Shown here in pieces: positions 1 to 9,872 of a stretch of 64,000 nucleotides of DNA. The first letter of the stretch is position 1. Every line of letters starts with the position of its first letter. The position numbers and the translations under genes are program-made. Below the pieces are notes generated by a model that saw only the letters and a program-made list of their open reading frames with translations, did not search any database and was not told the origin of the DNA. Source of the DNA: Acidobacteriota bacterium (GTDB lineage: Bacteria; Acidobacteriota; Vicinamibacteria; Vicinamibacterales; UBA2999); assembly GCA_030697165.1 (NCBI GenBank), contig JAUYQQ010000015.1:62001-126000 (forward strand), in the 5' to 3' direction.

Positions 1-2174
1 CGCTCGCCACCCACTCGACCTGCCCCGACAAGAAGTGCGTGTCGACGGGCGGCACGCCGGTGCAGGCCGACATCGGGCAATTCGATGGTTCGTTCGGCGG
101 ACCGATCGTCAAGGACCGGGCCTGGTTCTTCGGCTCATTCCGTAAGTCGGCCGTCGAGACCCAGATCAGCCGGAACTCGAAGAACGTGGACGACATCAAG
201 AAGTTCTATCCCAACGCCACGTTGTTCCCGCAGCAGATCAAGGGCTACCAGCCTTACGTCAAGATCACCACGCGCGTCGGCGCCAGCCACGAGCTGTCGG
301 GGTTCTTCCAGCGCGACCGCACCCACGGCCAGAGCAACTGGGCGTACTTCTTCGACCCGATCAACGTGTATTCGAACGGCGGCAACGTCTACAGCGGAAA
401 GCTCACGTCGACGTGGGGCCAGCGACTGACGACGACGTTTTCAGCCGGCTACAACAACAAGAGCGGCAACGACAACGACACCTACAAGGCGTTCGGGTTC
501 GACGCCCAGGGACCGAACATCGCCATCTACGACGGGACACGGCTCTCGAGCGGCCTGATCACGGGCAACGCGCTCATCCTCGAGGGCGGCAACAACCAGA
601 CCCGGACTTTCGTGCCAGCCTCGTTGTACCTGTTTCGCGGCGACGTGACCTATTACCAGGATGGCTGGGCAGGCTCCCACGAGTTCGCGACCGGGTTCTT
701 CATCGAACCGCAGAACATCTACGATCAGCGGACCGAGTACACCAACGGCGGGTTCTTCCGAGAGTACCGGACGGTGGTGGACATGAACGATCCGTCGAAG
801 GGCACCCTGCCGTTCCGCCGTGACTACGCCGACCCCATCAGCCTGCAGACCCGGCAGGCCCGCGACAGCAACTACGCGTTCTACGCGCAAGACAGTTGGA
901 AGCCCACCGCCCGGCTGACGGCGAACCTCGGGGTACGGTTCGATTTCGTCAAGCGCGTGGACGAGGTGAAGGGCATCACGCGGCAGAAATCCTGGACCGT
1001 GCAGCCTCGACTGGGCGCCACCTACCTCCTGACCGACGATGCCAAGAACGTCCTGCGCGCCAGTTACGCCCGCCTGGGCGAGCAGGTGATGGGTCGCGAC
1101 GGCGTCACGACTTTCGGCGCCGACGACACGGTGTCGTTCCGCCGGGAGTACGACAACAACCTCGACGGCGTGTTCGAGACCACCGTGCTCGCGCCGGCGT
1201 CGACGAGGGCCCTGGCCGCACAGCAGATCGCGCCCGGCCTGCATCAGCCGTACCTCGACGAGTTCATCGTCGGCTTCCGGCGGCAGTTCGGCTGGCAGGT
1301 TGGCCTGGATGTCGGCTACATCAACCGCGCCTACAAGCACATGTGGGCGACCACCGACATCAACGGCAAGTATCCCAGTGCGCCGGGCCAGCCCTTTCAG
1401 GGTTTCGGCCTGGTCGATCCGAACCAGGGGATCGTCTTGCAGCAGACGAACAACACGTGGAGCCAGCTCAAGTACCAGGCACTTGAAGTGACCATGACCA
1501 AGAACATGTCGCACGGGTTCCAGTTCATTGCCGGCCTCAACCGGCAGTGGCACAAAATGGACGGCACCTGGAACCCGACCGACCCGGCCCGGTTCGTGCA
1601 GCCGGACCACTTCGCCAACAACGCCAACCTCTACATGCCGCGCGGCAACAACGACGGCAACTCGCTGCCCGATACGGGCAACGCCCTGAGCTACGGCCCG
1701 ACGTGGATGAAGTACCGCGTCAACTTCGGCGGGGTCTGGCAGGCGCCCTGGGGCATCAACGTGGCCGGCAACGTCACGGTGCAGGCGGGCCCGTGGTCGG
1801 GATCGCCGTTGTATCAGCTGTCGGCGACCGATCCCGACGTCGTCAAGTACGGACCGGCGACCTTCACGCTCGCCAACGGATCCACGGCGCCAAACCCGCT
1901 GCGGACCCGCAACCGCTACGTCTTCAGCAACCGCGGTGAGGGCCAGGTGCAGTCACCGACGATCACGACCGCCGGCTTGAAGCTCGGCAAGGTCGTGAAG
2001 TACGATCGTTACCAGGTCGAGGTCGCGGCGAACATCTACAACCTGTTCAACGGTGGCAACTACACCCAGTACAACTACAACAGTGCGTACCAGAGCTGGA
2101 GCTCGAACTTCCTGCTGATGGCCAATCAGCAGCCGGCGCGGGCATTCCAGTTGACGATCGTCGGCCGGTTCTAA
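1..2174 (+). CDS. TonB-dependent receptor, C-terminal part (5' end outside window)
   Basis: Outer-membrane beta-barrel of the large carboxypeptidase-regulatory/TonB-dependent receptor type common in Acidobacteriota. The reading frame is open to the window edge, so the N-terminal signal, regulatory and plug domains are missing. What is visible starts in the plug/early barrel (GGPIVKDRAWFFGSFR, the usual sequence after the plug) and continues as alternating aromatic-rich strands with Asn/Gly-rich loops, ending in a terminal Phe (IVGRF), as expected for BAM-dependent insertion. The GTG at 39 is not a real start. The substrate cannot be told from the sequence. A strong terminator follows. Confidence 0.88.
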   Translation, partial: LATHSTCPDKKCVSTGGTPVQADIGQFDGSFGGPIVKDRAWFFGSFRKSAVETQISRNSKNVDDIKKFYPNATLFPQQIKGYQPYVKITTRVGASHELSGFFQRDRTHGQSNWAYFFDPINVYSNGGNVYSGKLTSTWGQRLTTTFSAGYNNKSGNDNDTYKAFGFDAQGPNIAIYDGTRLSSGLITGNALILEGGNNQTRTFVPASLYLFRGDVTYYQDGWAGSHEFATGFFIEPQNIYDQRTEYTNGGFFREYRTVVDMNDPSKGTLPFRRDYADPISLQTRQARDSNYAFYAQDSWKPTARLTANLGVRFDFVKRVDEVKGITRQKSWTVQPRLGATYLLTDDAKNVLRASYARLGEQVMGRDGVTTFGADDTVSFRREYDNNLDGVFETTVLAPASTRALAAQQIAPGLHQPYLDEFIVGFRRQFGWQVGLDVGYINRAYKHMWATTDINGKYPSAPGQPFQGFGLVDPNQGIVLQQTNNTWSQLKYQALEVTMTKNMSHGFQFIAGLNRQWHKMDGTWNPTDPARFVQPDHFANNANLYMPRGNNDGNSLPDTGNALSYGPTWMKYRVNFGGVWQAPWGINVAGNVTVQAGPWSGSPLYQLSATDPDVVKYGPATFTLANGSTAPNPLRTRNRYVFSNRGEGQVQSPTITTAGLKLGKVVKYDRYQVEVAANIYNLFNGGNYTQYNYNSAYQSWSSNFLLMANQQPARAFQLTIVGRF

Positions 2175-2204
2175 GTTCCACCGGTCAGCTCGCACAGACA
2201 ATTC

Positions 2205-2239
2205 GCGGCCGGGGTCTCGTGACCCCGGCCGCTTTTCTT
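2205..2239 (+). terminator. Rho-independent terminator after the receptor gene
   Basis: A perfect 12-bp GC-rich stem (2205-2216 with 2221-2232, loop TCGT) is followed by TTTTCTTT. It lies 30 nt past the receptor stop codon and ends just before the convergent cupin gene. Confidence 0.9.
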
Positions 2240-2250
2240 TGTGCGGCCGG

Positions 2251-2745
2251 TTAGTGAGGATTAGGCAGGTACATCGACATCACTTGCACCGGCGACGTGA
2301 TGTCCACGAACTGGTGCGGCACACCGGAGGGCACCATGATGAAGTCGCCCTTGTTGAAGACGTTGCGCGTCCCGCCCTCGATGCCCGTGCCCTGCAGGTT
2401 GCTGCCGTTGCGGGTCGGCGCAATCAGCGTCCCGCCGGTGAGCATCGTCGCCGAGCCTTCGATCACGTAGAACAGTTCCGCCTGCGCCTCGTGCAACGAC
2501 GCGCCCTGCAGCTGCGGCAGGCGCCGCTCCACGGCCACGTTGTACGGCGCCAGCGAAAACACCCGCACGGACGACGCCGGCCGCTCGGCCGGCAGCTTGG
2601 CGATCGCCGCTTGCAGGTCGGCCGCCGTGAAGTGGGTCGCCTTGCTGCGATCCGTCGGTGGTGGCGTGGGTGCCTGTGCGGCCAGCGAGCCCGATATCAC
2701 GGTGACAAAGAAGACGACAGCGACAGTTCTCACGTTTGACCTCAT
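2251..2745 (-). CDS. Secreted cupin-domain protein
   Basis: A 164-aa protein with an N-terminal signal peptide (MRSNVRTVAVVFFVTVISG, cleavage near AAQA) followed by one cupin fold. Visible cupin features are the E-L-F-Y-V-I-E-G-S-A strand, the G-T..P.. turn and a C-terminal GDFIMVPSGVPHQF motif; the histidines are candidate metal ligands. The start at 2745 is chosen because it opens directly into the signal peptide, while the 25 residues available further upstream look random. Enzyme activity is unknown; small exported cupins are often described as dioxygenase-like or sugar-binding. It is convergent with the receptor gene. Confidence 0.75.
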   Translation of the reverse strand: MRSNVRTVAVVFFVTVISGSLAAQAPTPPPTDRSKATHFTAADLQAAIAKLPAERPASSVRVFSLAPYNVAVERRLPQLQGASLHEAQAELFYVIEGSATMLTGGTLIAPTRNGSNLQGTGIEGGTRNVFNKGDFIMVPSGVPHQFVDITSPVQVMSMYLPNPH

Positions 2746-2838
2746 CTCTTGACCAGCCTTCGCCCGAACAGGAGCGAAGGAGCGGCTTAAAGCCCGAGCC
2801 CGGTCGGCGCGGCGTGCCAATTTTAACAGGTGCGGGCC

Positions 2839-3660
2839 TTACATCAGAAACCGGAGAAACTGGACGATGGCCCGGACCATTTCGTCGCCCGCGAGCAACT
2901 CGTAGTCATTATGATCGGCGTCGGGGATCACGAGCAGCGCCTTGGGACCCGCCGCGGCATCGTAGAGGCGCCGGCTGTTCTCGATCGGCACGATCCCATC
3001 CAGTCCACCGGCGATGACCAGCAGGGGGACATGGATCCGCGGGATGCGATCGATGGCCGCGAATCGGTCCCGGAGCAGGACACGTACCGGCAGAATCGGA
3101 TAGTGATGCTGTCCCACGTCGACCATGGATGTGAACGGCGATCGCAGGATCAGCGCTGCAGGTGGGTGCTCGACGGCGAGGTCGATGGCCACCGCCGTCC
3201 CCAGCGACTCGCCGAAGTACACGATCCGCGACCGATCGACGTCGGTGCGCCCGGCCAGGTACGCGCGGGCGGCGCGGCTGTCTGCGGCCAGCCCGTTCTC
3301 GGTCGGCGCGCCGGGGTTGCCGCCGTAGCCCCGATAATCGACCAGCAGGACATGCACGCCGTGCCGATGAAGTGCCGCCGCCAGGGGCGCCCGGTGAGCC
3401 CGGTTGCCGCCGTTACCGGGGAAGACCAGGACGGTGACGCGCGGTGGGGGTCCGGAGGCCGCGAGGAACCAGCCCCGGAGCCTGAGCCCGTCGGTCGTCT
3501 CGAACGTCACCGGCTCAACGTTGGCGAGGCCGACTGCACCGGGCGCCGGCACCGAGCGCGTTGGGAAATACATCAAGCGGCGCTGCATCGTCCACATGAG
3601 CGCGAGGACACCAGCGATCACGGCCACCGACCCGAGCGCAACGATCATCGGGCGGTTCAT
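2839..3660 (-). CDS. Membrane-anchored alpha/beta hydrolase
   Basis: A 273-aa protein with an N-terminal membrane segment (residues about 3-25) and an alpha/beta-hydrolase domain of the Bem46/YqkD/ABHD13 type. Visible motifs are the oxyanion-region FPGNGGNRA, the VDYRGYGG strand, the nucleophile elbow GESLG, a late Asp (AGGLDGIVP) and the catalytic His in DADHNDY, so the triad looks complete. It probably hydrolyses an ester or peptide at the periplasmic face of the inner membrane; the substrate is unknown. The ATG is 32 nt from the divergent small membrane-protein gene. Confidence 0.82.
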   Translation of the reverse strand: MNRPMIVALGSVAVIAGVLALMWTMQRRLMYFPTRSVPAPGAVGLANVEPVTFETTDGLRLRGWFLAASGPPPRVTVLVFPGNGGNRAHRAPLAAALHRHGVHVLLVDYRGYGGNPGAPTENGLAADSRAARAYLAGRTDVDRSRIVYFGESLGTAVAIDLAVEHPPAALILRSPFTSMVDVGQHHYPILPVRVLLRDRFAAIDRIPRIHVPLLVIAGGLDGIVPIENSRRLYDAAAGPKALLVIPDADHNDYELLAGDEMVRAIVQFLRFLM

Positions 3661-3692
3661 TACCAGGTCCCCGGGGGGCGGACATCCACCTC

Positions 3693-4064
3693 TTGAAGAT
3701 ACTGAATCTCGGCCTGTTCGTGCTCCACACCTCGTGGATCGCCTTCAATTGCCTCGGCTGGGCCTGGCGGCGGACGCGGCGTTGGCAGCTCCTGACCTTG
3801 ACGCTCACCGCGCTCTCCTGGTTCGGGTTGGGGATCTGGTATGGCTGGGGATACTGCCCCTTCACCGACTGGCACTGGCAGGTGCGATCGCGGCTGGGCT
3901 ACGCCGATCCGCCGTCGAGCACGACGTCAACCGAAAGAGTCGTCAGCGATCCCGAGCGCACGGCGCGCTTCAAGCGCGAAGCCCAGATCCTGGCGGCGTC
4001 TCCCGTCAGCCGCGGATCCTGTCCGCTGGCCGGCTCACTTGCCTCTGAGCCAGCTCTGGAGTAG
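3693..4064 (+). CDS. Small membrane protein, DUF2784-like
   Basis: A 123-aa protein starting with TTG. The first about 70 residues contain two or three membrane segments (LFVLHTSWIAFNCLGW and LTLTLTALSWFGLGIW) followed by the motif WYGWGYCPFTDWHWQVR. This resembles the CPLT-type motif of the DUF2784 family, an assignment made from memory of the motif. The C-terminal 50 residues are hydrophilic and look disordered. No function is known. It diverges from the hydrolase gene with only 32 nt between start codons. Confidence 0.6.
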   Translation: MKILNLGLFVLHTSWIAFNCLGWAWRRTRRWQLLTLTLTALSWFGLGIWYGWGYCPFTDWHWQVRSRLGYADPPSSTTSTERVVSDPERTARFKREAQILAASPVSRGSCPLAGSLASEPALE

Positions 4065-4099
4065 CATCCGCCTTTCCGTCCACAACTGGAGATAACCCG

Positions 4100-4861
4100 A
4101 TGGCTCGACACTCATTCGGCACGCTCGTCGTGTTCGTCGCGTCGGCGTTCACCATCGCATCTTCGTTCACCTCGGCGCAGTCCCCGGCCGCACCTGCACG
4201 GCTCTCCGTCCAGATCGTCAACGTCAAACCTGAAGCGCTCACCGACTGGCTGGCCCTCCAACAGAAGGAGACCATCCCGGCGCTGAAGAAGATCAAGGCG
4301 CCGGCGCGCGAAGCGTGGACGACGGCCACTTTTGGAGAAGGCTTTCAATACTTCTTCTCGCAACCGCTCGACAAGTTTGCCCAGTACGACAATCCGCAGG
4401 GGCCAATGATTCGAGCGCTTGGGGAAGAAGGGGCTCGCATCTACAACGAGAAGGTCCGCAAGATGATCGCCAGCGTGCAGACACTGGCGATCACCATCAT
4501 GCCGGAGAGCATCGTTCCGCCTCCGACGTACGAGCCGAAGTTCATGGTCCTCAACTTCGCATACTCGGTGCCGGGGCGCGCCGCGGACTACGACGCGTAT
4601 CTGAGAAACGACCTGATCCCGGTGATTCGGAAGGCCAAGCCGACCGGATTCGTCATGAGCCGTACGCTTCACGGCGGCGATGCCAACGAGTTTGTCACCG
4701 CTAGATATCTGGACAAGATGGCCGATCTCGACGGCCCGAATCTGCCGACGCAGGCGATCGGCGCGGAGGCAGCAAACAAGATGGCAGCGAAGACCGCCGG
4801 AATGCTCCAGCGGCAGGAACGGCGAGTCTATCGGTACGTGCCGAACTTGAGTTTCAAATAG
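4100..4861 (+). CDS. Secreted protein of unknown function
   Basis: A 253-aa protein with a clear signal peptide (residues 1-28, cleavage near TSAQS) and a GGAG Shine-Dalgarno sequence 8 nt before the ATG. The mature part has no motif I recognise. It seems to have two similar halves, each beginning with a beta-strand about methionine/valine residues (LSVQIVNVKP, then FMVLNFAYSV) followed by a helix, which would fit a duplicated dimeric alpha/beta-barrel (NIPSNAP/ABM-like) fold; that is inference only. Confidence 0.6.
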   Translation: MARHSFGTLVVFVASAFTIASSFTSAQSPAAPARLSVQIVNVKPEALTDWLALQQKETIPALKKIKAPAREAWTTATFGEGFQYFFSQPLDKFAQYDNPQGPMIRALGEEGARIYNEKVRKMIASVQTLAITIMPESIVPPPTYEPKFMVLNFAYSVPGRAADYDAYLRNDLIPVIRKAKPTGFVMSRTLHGGDANEFVTARYLDKMADLDGPNLPTQAIGAEAANKMAAKTAGMLQRQERRVYRYVPNLSFK

Positions 4862-4960
4862 AGAACGCGGCGGGAGGGGCGGTCGCGGACCGCCTCTCCG
4901 ACGCGCCGAGGTCGAGGTCGTCAGCAGGACTCCGGTGATCGACTGGCATCCTGCCGTGAC

Positions 4961-6118
4961 TCAGGCGCCGAGCACCTTCTTGAACACCACCATCGCGCGC
5001 TCCATGTCGTCCATGGTGCCGAGCGAGATGCGGGCGTAGGTCTTCTCCATCGGCGGGAAGTCGCGGCCGACCGCCACGCCCTGGGCGCGGCAGGCATCGC
5101 GGAACTGCACCGCGGGCTTGCGGATGTTGACGAAGATAAAGTTGGTCTGCGAATCGGGCGAGTCGAAGCCCATGGCCTTGAACTGCGCCTGGGTCCAGTC
5201 GCGCACGCGCGTGTTCTCGCCCTTCTCCCACGCCATGTGGGCGGTGTCGTTCAAGGCGGCGATGCCGGCGACCGCCTGCAGTTCGTTGATACTGCCCAGG
5301 CCCCAGGCACGTCCGACCTTCTCCATCGTCTCGGCCTGGCCCACCGCGTAGCCCAGGCGCAGCCCGGCCATGCCGTACGCCTTCGAGAACGTGCGCGAGA
5401 TGAACACGCCCGGCAGTTCGAGCGCCAGTTTCACCATCGAGCCAGAACCGGGCAACGTGGCGTACTCGAGGTAGGCCTCGTCGATCAGGACCGCCGTCTC
5501 GGGCGAACGCTGCTTGATGATGCGGACGGCCTGCTCGATGTCGGCCATCGTATGCACGCTCGACGTCGGGTTGTTGGGATTGCACAGGAACACGAGGCCG
5601 GAGCCGACGGCGCCGCGGATCAGCGCCTCGAGATCGAGACGGAGGCGCGCGTCAACCGGGGTCAACTTCACCGGCGCGTTGATCTGGCGGGCCGTGCCGG
5701 CGGGCTGGGAGTACGACGGGTCCGCGGTAACGAACGCGCGGTCCTTCGTGCAGTAGGCCATGACCGCCGCGGTCAGGATCTCACCGGACCCGGTGGAGAT
5801 GATGACGTTCTCGGGCTTCGCGCCCGAGAAGGTGGCGACCGTCTCGACGAAGGCCTGGAGGGTGGGCGGCGGATAGCCGAGCCCGAGATCCTTCGACGGA
5901 TGCTGCCGCAGCGCCTCGATCACCTTCGGGCTCGGGCCCCTCAGGTTTTCGTTGCTACTGAGCTTGATCATGCCGGCCGGCATCGGCTGGCGCCCCTGGG
6001 CCTCGCCGACAAAGGCCAGCAACTCTTCTCGGCCGTAGCCGATGATGTGCCCCGCCGAGGCGACTGCCGCCCCACCCGCACCGAACCGCCGAACGAACTC
6101 ACGTCGTGAAAGCGCCAT
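4961..6118 (-). CDS. Tat-exported histidinol-phosphate aminotransferase-like enzyme
   Basis: A 385-aa PLP-dependent class I/II aminotransferase. The N-terminus carries a twin-arginine signal (SRREFVRRFGAGGAAVASAG), unusual for this family, whose HisC members are cytoplasmic. Recognisable features are the substrate-entry SSNEN, the PLP-binding ISTGSGE, CNPNNPTSS, IDEAYLEY and the Schiff-base lysine in SRTFSKAYGMAGLRLGY (Lys about 246). Start at 6118 is fixed by the Tat motif; the longer frame upstream is not protein-like. It may act on an amino acid or amino-sugar in the periplasm; the real substrate is unknown. Confidence 0.83.
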   Translation of the reverse strand: MALSRREFVRRFGAGGAAVASAGHIIGYGREELLAFVGEAQGRQPMPAGMIKLSSNENLRGPSPKVIEALRQHPSKDLGLGYPPPTLQAFVETVATFSGAKPENVIISTGSGEILTAAVMAYCTKDRAFVTADPSYSQPAGTARQINAPVKLTPVDARLRLDLEALIRGAVGSGLVFLCNPNNPTSSVHTMADIEQAVRIIKQRSPETAVLIDEAYLEYATLPGSGSMVKLALELPGVFISRTFSKAYGMAGLRLGYAVGQAETMEKVGRAWGLGSINELQAVAGIAALNDTAHMAWEKGENTRVRDWTQAQFKAMGFDSPDSQTNFIFVNIRKPAVQFRDACRAQGVAVGRDFPPMEKTYARISLGTMDDMERAMVVFKKVLGA

Positions 6119-6161
6119 TGACCTGTCCTCCGCGAGACGCATGGTAGCACCAGACGCGCGC

Positions 6162-7316
<1,155 letters not shown>

Positions 7317-7349
7317 TCACTGCAACGGGCGCCCGTCCCACCCATGCGC

Positions 7350-9806
7350 CTACGCAAGGACGTGATTCAGGGCGGCGAGCAAGGTCTTGGTGGTAAACGG
7401 CTTGGGCAGGAACACCTTGACCTGTTCGCTGGCCGCGCGCGCCGCCTCTTCGTTGGCGATGATGCCGCTCATGGCCACGATCGGCACGCGCGGATTGATC
7501 CGCGCCATCGCCTGGATGGCCGGGACGCCGGCCAGCACGGGCATGGTCATGTCCAGCAGTACCGCGGCCAGCGTCTGGTGGTGGACGCCGAAGACGGCCA
7601 CCGCCTCGGCCCCGTCGGCCGCCAGCAGCACGCGATACCCGCCGCGCTCGAGCGTGCGCTGGGCGATCATGCGAATGCCCGCCTCGTCGTCGACCACCAG
7701 CACGGTCTGGCCACCGCCCTCCGGCCCGGTCGTGACGTCGACGGCCACTGGCCCGGGATTCGCCCCGGCGCCGGCCCCGGCCGGCAGGTAGACCTCAAAC
7801 ACGGCCCCGCGACCGCCGTGGCTGGCGACCTGGATGTCGCCGCCATGGCTCTTCACGATGGCCAGCGAGGTCGACAGGCCCAGCCCGGTCCCTTGGCCGG
7901 GCTCCTTGGTCGTAAAGAACGGATCGAAAATCTTGTCGGCGATGTCGGCGGCAATGCCGGTACCGGTGTCCCGCACCTCGAGCTTCACGTAGGTGCCGGG
8001 CGGCAGGTTGACGCCGCTCGAGTCGTCAAGGCGCACCAACGCGGCGCTCATGGTCAGCTGCCCGCCCGCGGGCATGGCGTCACGCGCGTTCACGCACAGG
8101 TTGACCAGCACCTGGTGGCACTGCGTCGGGTCGCCGACGAGCGGGGGCAGGCCGGACTCGACGCGCGTCTGGAGGTCGATGGTCTTGGGCAGGGTGTCGC
8201 GCGCGATCCGCGCCACGTCGGCGACCAGTGTGCCTGGGTCGATCTCCACCCGGCGGCCCTCGACGCCGCGCGCGTAGGCCAACACCTGCCGCACCATCTC
8301 GGCGCCGCGGCTGGTGCTGGCGTCCATCATGGCCAGCACCTCGCGGTCGGCGGGAGCGGTCACGCTTTCCTTCAGCAACTCGATCGCCATCATGATCGGC
8401 GCCAGCACGTTGTTGAGATCGTGCGCGATGCCCCCGGCCAGGGTGCCGATGCTCTCGAGCCGCTGCGCCCGGTAGAACTGCTGCTCCAACTGGCGGCGCT
8501 CCGAGACGTCGGTGTTGATCGACAGGATGCTCTGCGGATCGCCCTGGGCGTCGCGCACCAGCGTGAAGCGGCTTTCGACGATCACCGGCCGGCCCAGCTT
8601 GTTGACCGGCCGCAGTTCCCCGGTCCATTCGCCGCGCCTGAGCACCGTGTTGTAGGCCCGACCGGCCTCATCAGCACCGGCGCCGTCGTGGAACAACTCC
8701 GTCACGACGCGGCCCACCGCCTCGGCCGCGGTCCAGCCGTAGAGACGCTCGGCGCTCTTGTTCCAGTACGTGATCCGGCGGTCGAGATCGGTGACGATGA
8801 TCGCGTCCTGGGCCTTGTCGAGCAACGATGCCTGCTCGTGGAGGCGCCGGTTGGCCCGCTGCTGGCGATCCAGCATCACGAAGCTGGCCACGCTCACGAA
8901 CACGACAAACAGCGTCGCTGCGCCGGCGGCGAGCGCGCTGCGCTGCGCGCGCCGCCGCACCGGGGCCAGGACGTCGGCTTCGAGTGTGCCGACGGTCGCG
9001 ACCACGGGATAGTCCGTCATGCCGCGGTAGCTGAACATCCGGACCTGGCCGTCGACGCCGCCGGGACCGGTGAAGCCGCCGATCGGCTGCTGCGTGTACT
9101 CGGCCATCAGCCGCGACCCCGCGATGTTCTCGCCGAACTCCAGCAGCGTGCCCCGGCGCCTGGCCAGCGTGACACCATTGGTCAACACCAGCGACATCAT
9201 GTCATTCGGGCCCAGGTTGGTGGTCTCGAACAACTCGGTGAGATATTGCGGCTCGATCGAGATGCCGACAATGCCGCCAAACGAGCCGTCAGTCTTGACG
9301 ATTCGTCGGGTCAGGCTGATCGCCCAGACGCCGCTGACCCGGCCCAGCGCCGGCTCGGAGATCAGCATCCCAGGGACCTCGCCCCGCTGTTGACGCTGAA
9401 AGAAATCACGATCGGCGACGTTGGTCGGCTGGAACGGTTGCAGCGAATCGACGATGTCGCCGCGTTCGTTGGTGACGCCGACGAACGCCACCGACGGCTT
9501 GCCGGCAAGCGCGGGCGCCACCAGCCGTGCCAGCGGAATCGGCGCGTGCGAGGCCGGCCCCTGATACTGGTCCTGCATCAGCAGCAGGAATTCGTCGATG
9601 CCCGACAGCAGCTGGTTGGTGTGGACGTCGAGGGCGAGCGCGAGGTTGGCGTTCTTGCTGAACTCAGCCGCGGCCGCCTCCCGTTGCTCGCTGCGGCCGC
9701 GCTCGAGGGTGAAGAACCAGATGCCGGCGACAAGCAGCGCGGCCACCACGGCAATCGCCAGGGTGCCGTCGGGACTGCGGGCGCGGAGTCGGTTGAAGAA
9801 TGCCAA
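7350..9806 (-). CDS. Hybrid sensor histidine kinase (PDC-PAS-HisKA-HATPase-REC)
   Basis: An 818-aa membrane kinase. Order: N-terminal membrane helix, extracytoplasmic PDC/dCache-type sensor (about 35-280), second membrane helix (about 285-310), PAS (about 325-440), HisKA with phospho-acceptor His about 463 in GIAHDLNNVLAPI, HATPase_c with DTGTGI and TKEPGQGTGLGL, and a C-terminal receiver with VVDDEAG, Asp about 751 in LLDMTMP, and Lys in FLPKPF. All key residues look intact. The start is TTG without a clear ribosome-binding site, so the exact N-terminus is uncertain. No separate DNA-binding response regulator is adjacent, so output is unknown. Confidence 0.9.
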   Translation of the reverse strand: MAFFNRLRARSPDGTLAIAVVAALLVAGIWFFTLERGRSEQREAAAAEFSKNANLALALDVHTNQLLSGIDEFLLLMQDQYQGPASHAPIPLARLVAPALAGKPSVAFVGVTNERGDIVDSLQPFQPTNVADRDFFQRQQRGEVPGMLISEPALGRVSGVWAISLTRRIVKTDGSFGGIVGISIEPQYLTELFETTNLGPNDMMSLVLTNGVTLARRRGTLLEFGENIAGSRLMAEYTQQPIGGFTGPGGVDGQVRMFSYRGMTDYPVVATVGTLEADVLAPVRRRAQRSALAAGAATLFVVFVSVASFVMLDRQQRANRRLHEQASLLDKAQDAIIVTDLDRRITYWNKSAERLYGWTAAEAVGRVVTELFHDGAGADEAGRAYNTVLRRGEWTGELRPVNKLGRPVIVESRFTLVRDAQGDPQSILSINTDVSERRQLEQQFYRAQRLESIGTLAGGIAHDLNNVLAPIMMAIELLKESVTAPADREVLAMMDASTSRGAEMVRQVLAYARGVEGRRVEIDPGTLVADVARIARDTLPKTIDLQTRVESGLPPLVGDPTQCHQVLVNLCVNARDAMPAGGQLTMSAALVRLDDSSGVNLPPGTYVKLEVRDTGTGIAADIADKIFDPFFTTKEPGQGTGLGLSTSLAIVKSHGGDIQVASHGGRGAVFEVYLPAGAGAGANPGPVAVDVTTGPEGGGQTVLVVDDEAGIRMIAQRTLERGGYRVLLAADGAEAVAVFGVHHQTLAAVLLDMTMPVLAGVPAIQAMARINPRVPIVAMSGIIANEEAARAASEQVKVFLPKPFTTKTLLAALNHVLA

Positions 9807-9835
9807 GGAGGTGACAGTAAGTATGCGTCGAAACG

Positions 9836-9860
9836 AAGCGGGCCGCGCACGGCCCGCCTT
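9836..9860 (-). terminator. Hairpin, probable terminator after the BNR-repeat gene
   Basis: A perfect 8-bp stem (GCGGGCCG / CGGCCCGC, loop CGCA) sits 13-35 nt past the stop codon of the 9873-13061 gene. The T-rich tract on the minus strand (TTCGTTTCG) is weak. Confidence 0.5.
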
Positions 9861-9872
9861 CAGAACATGACG

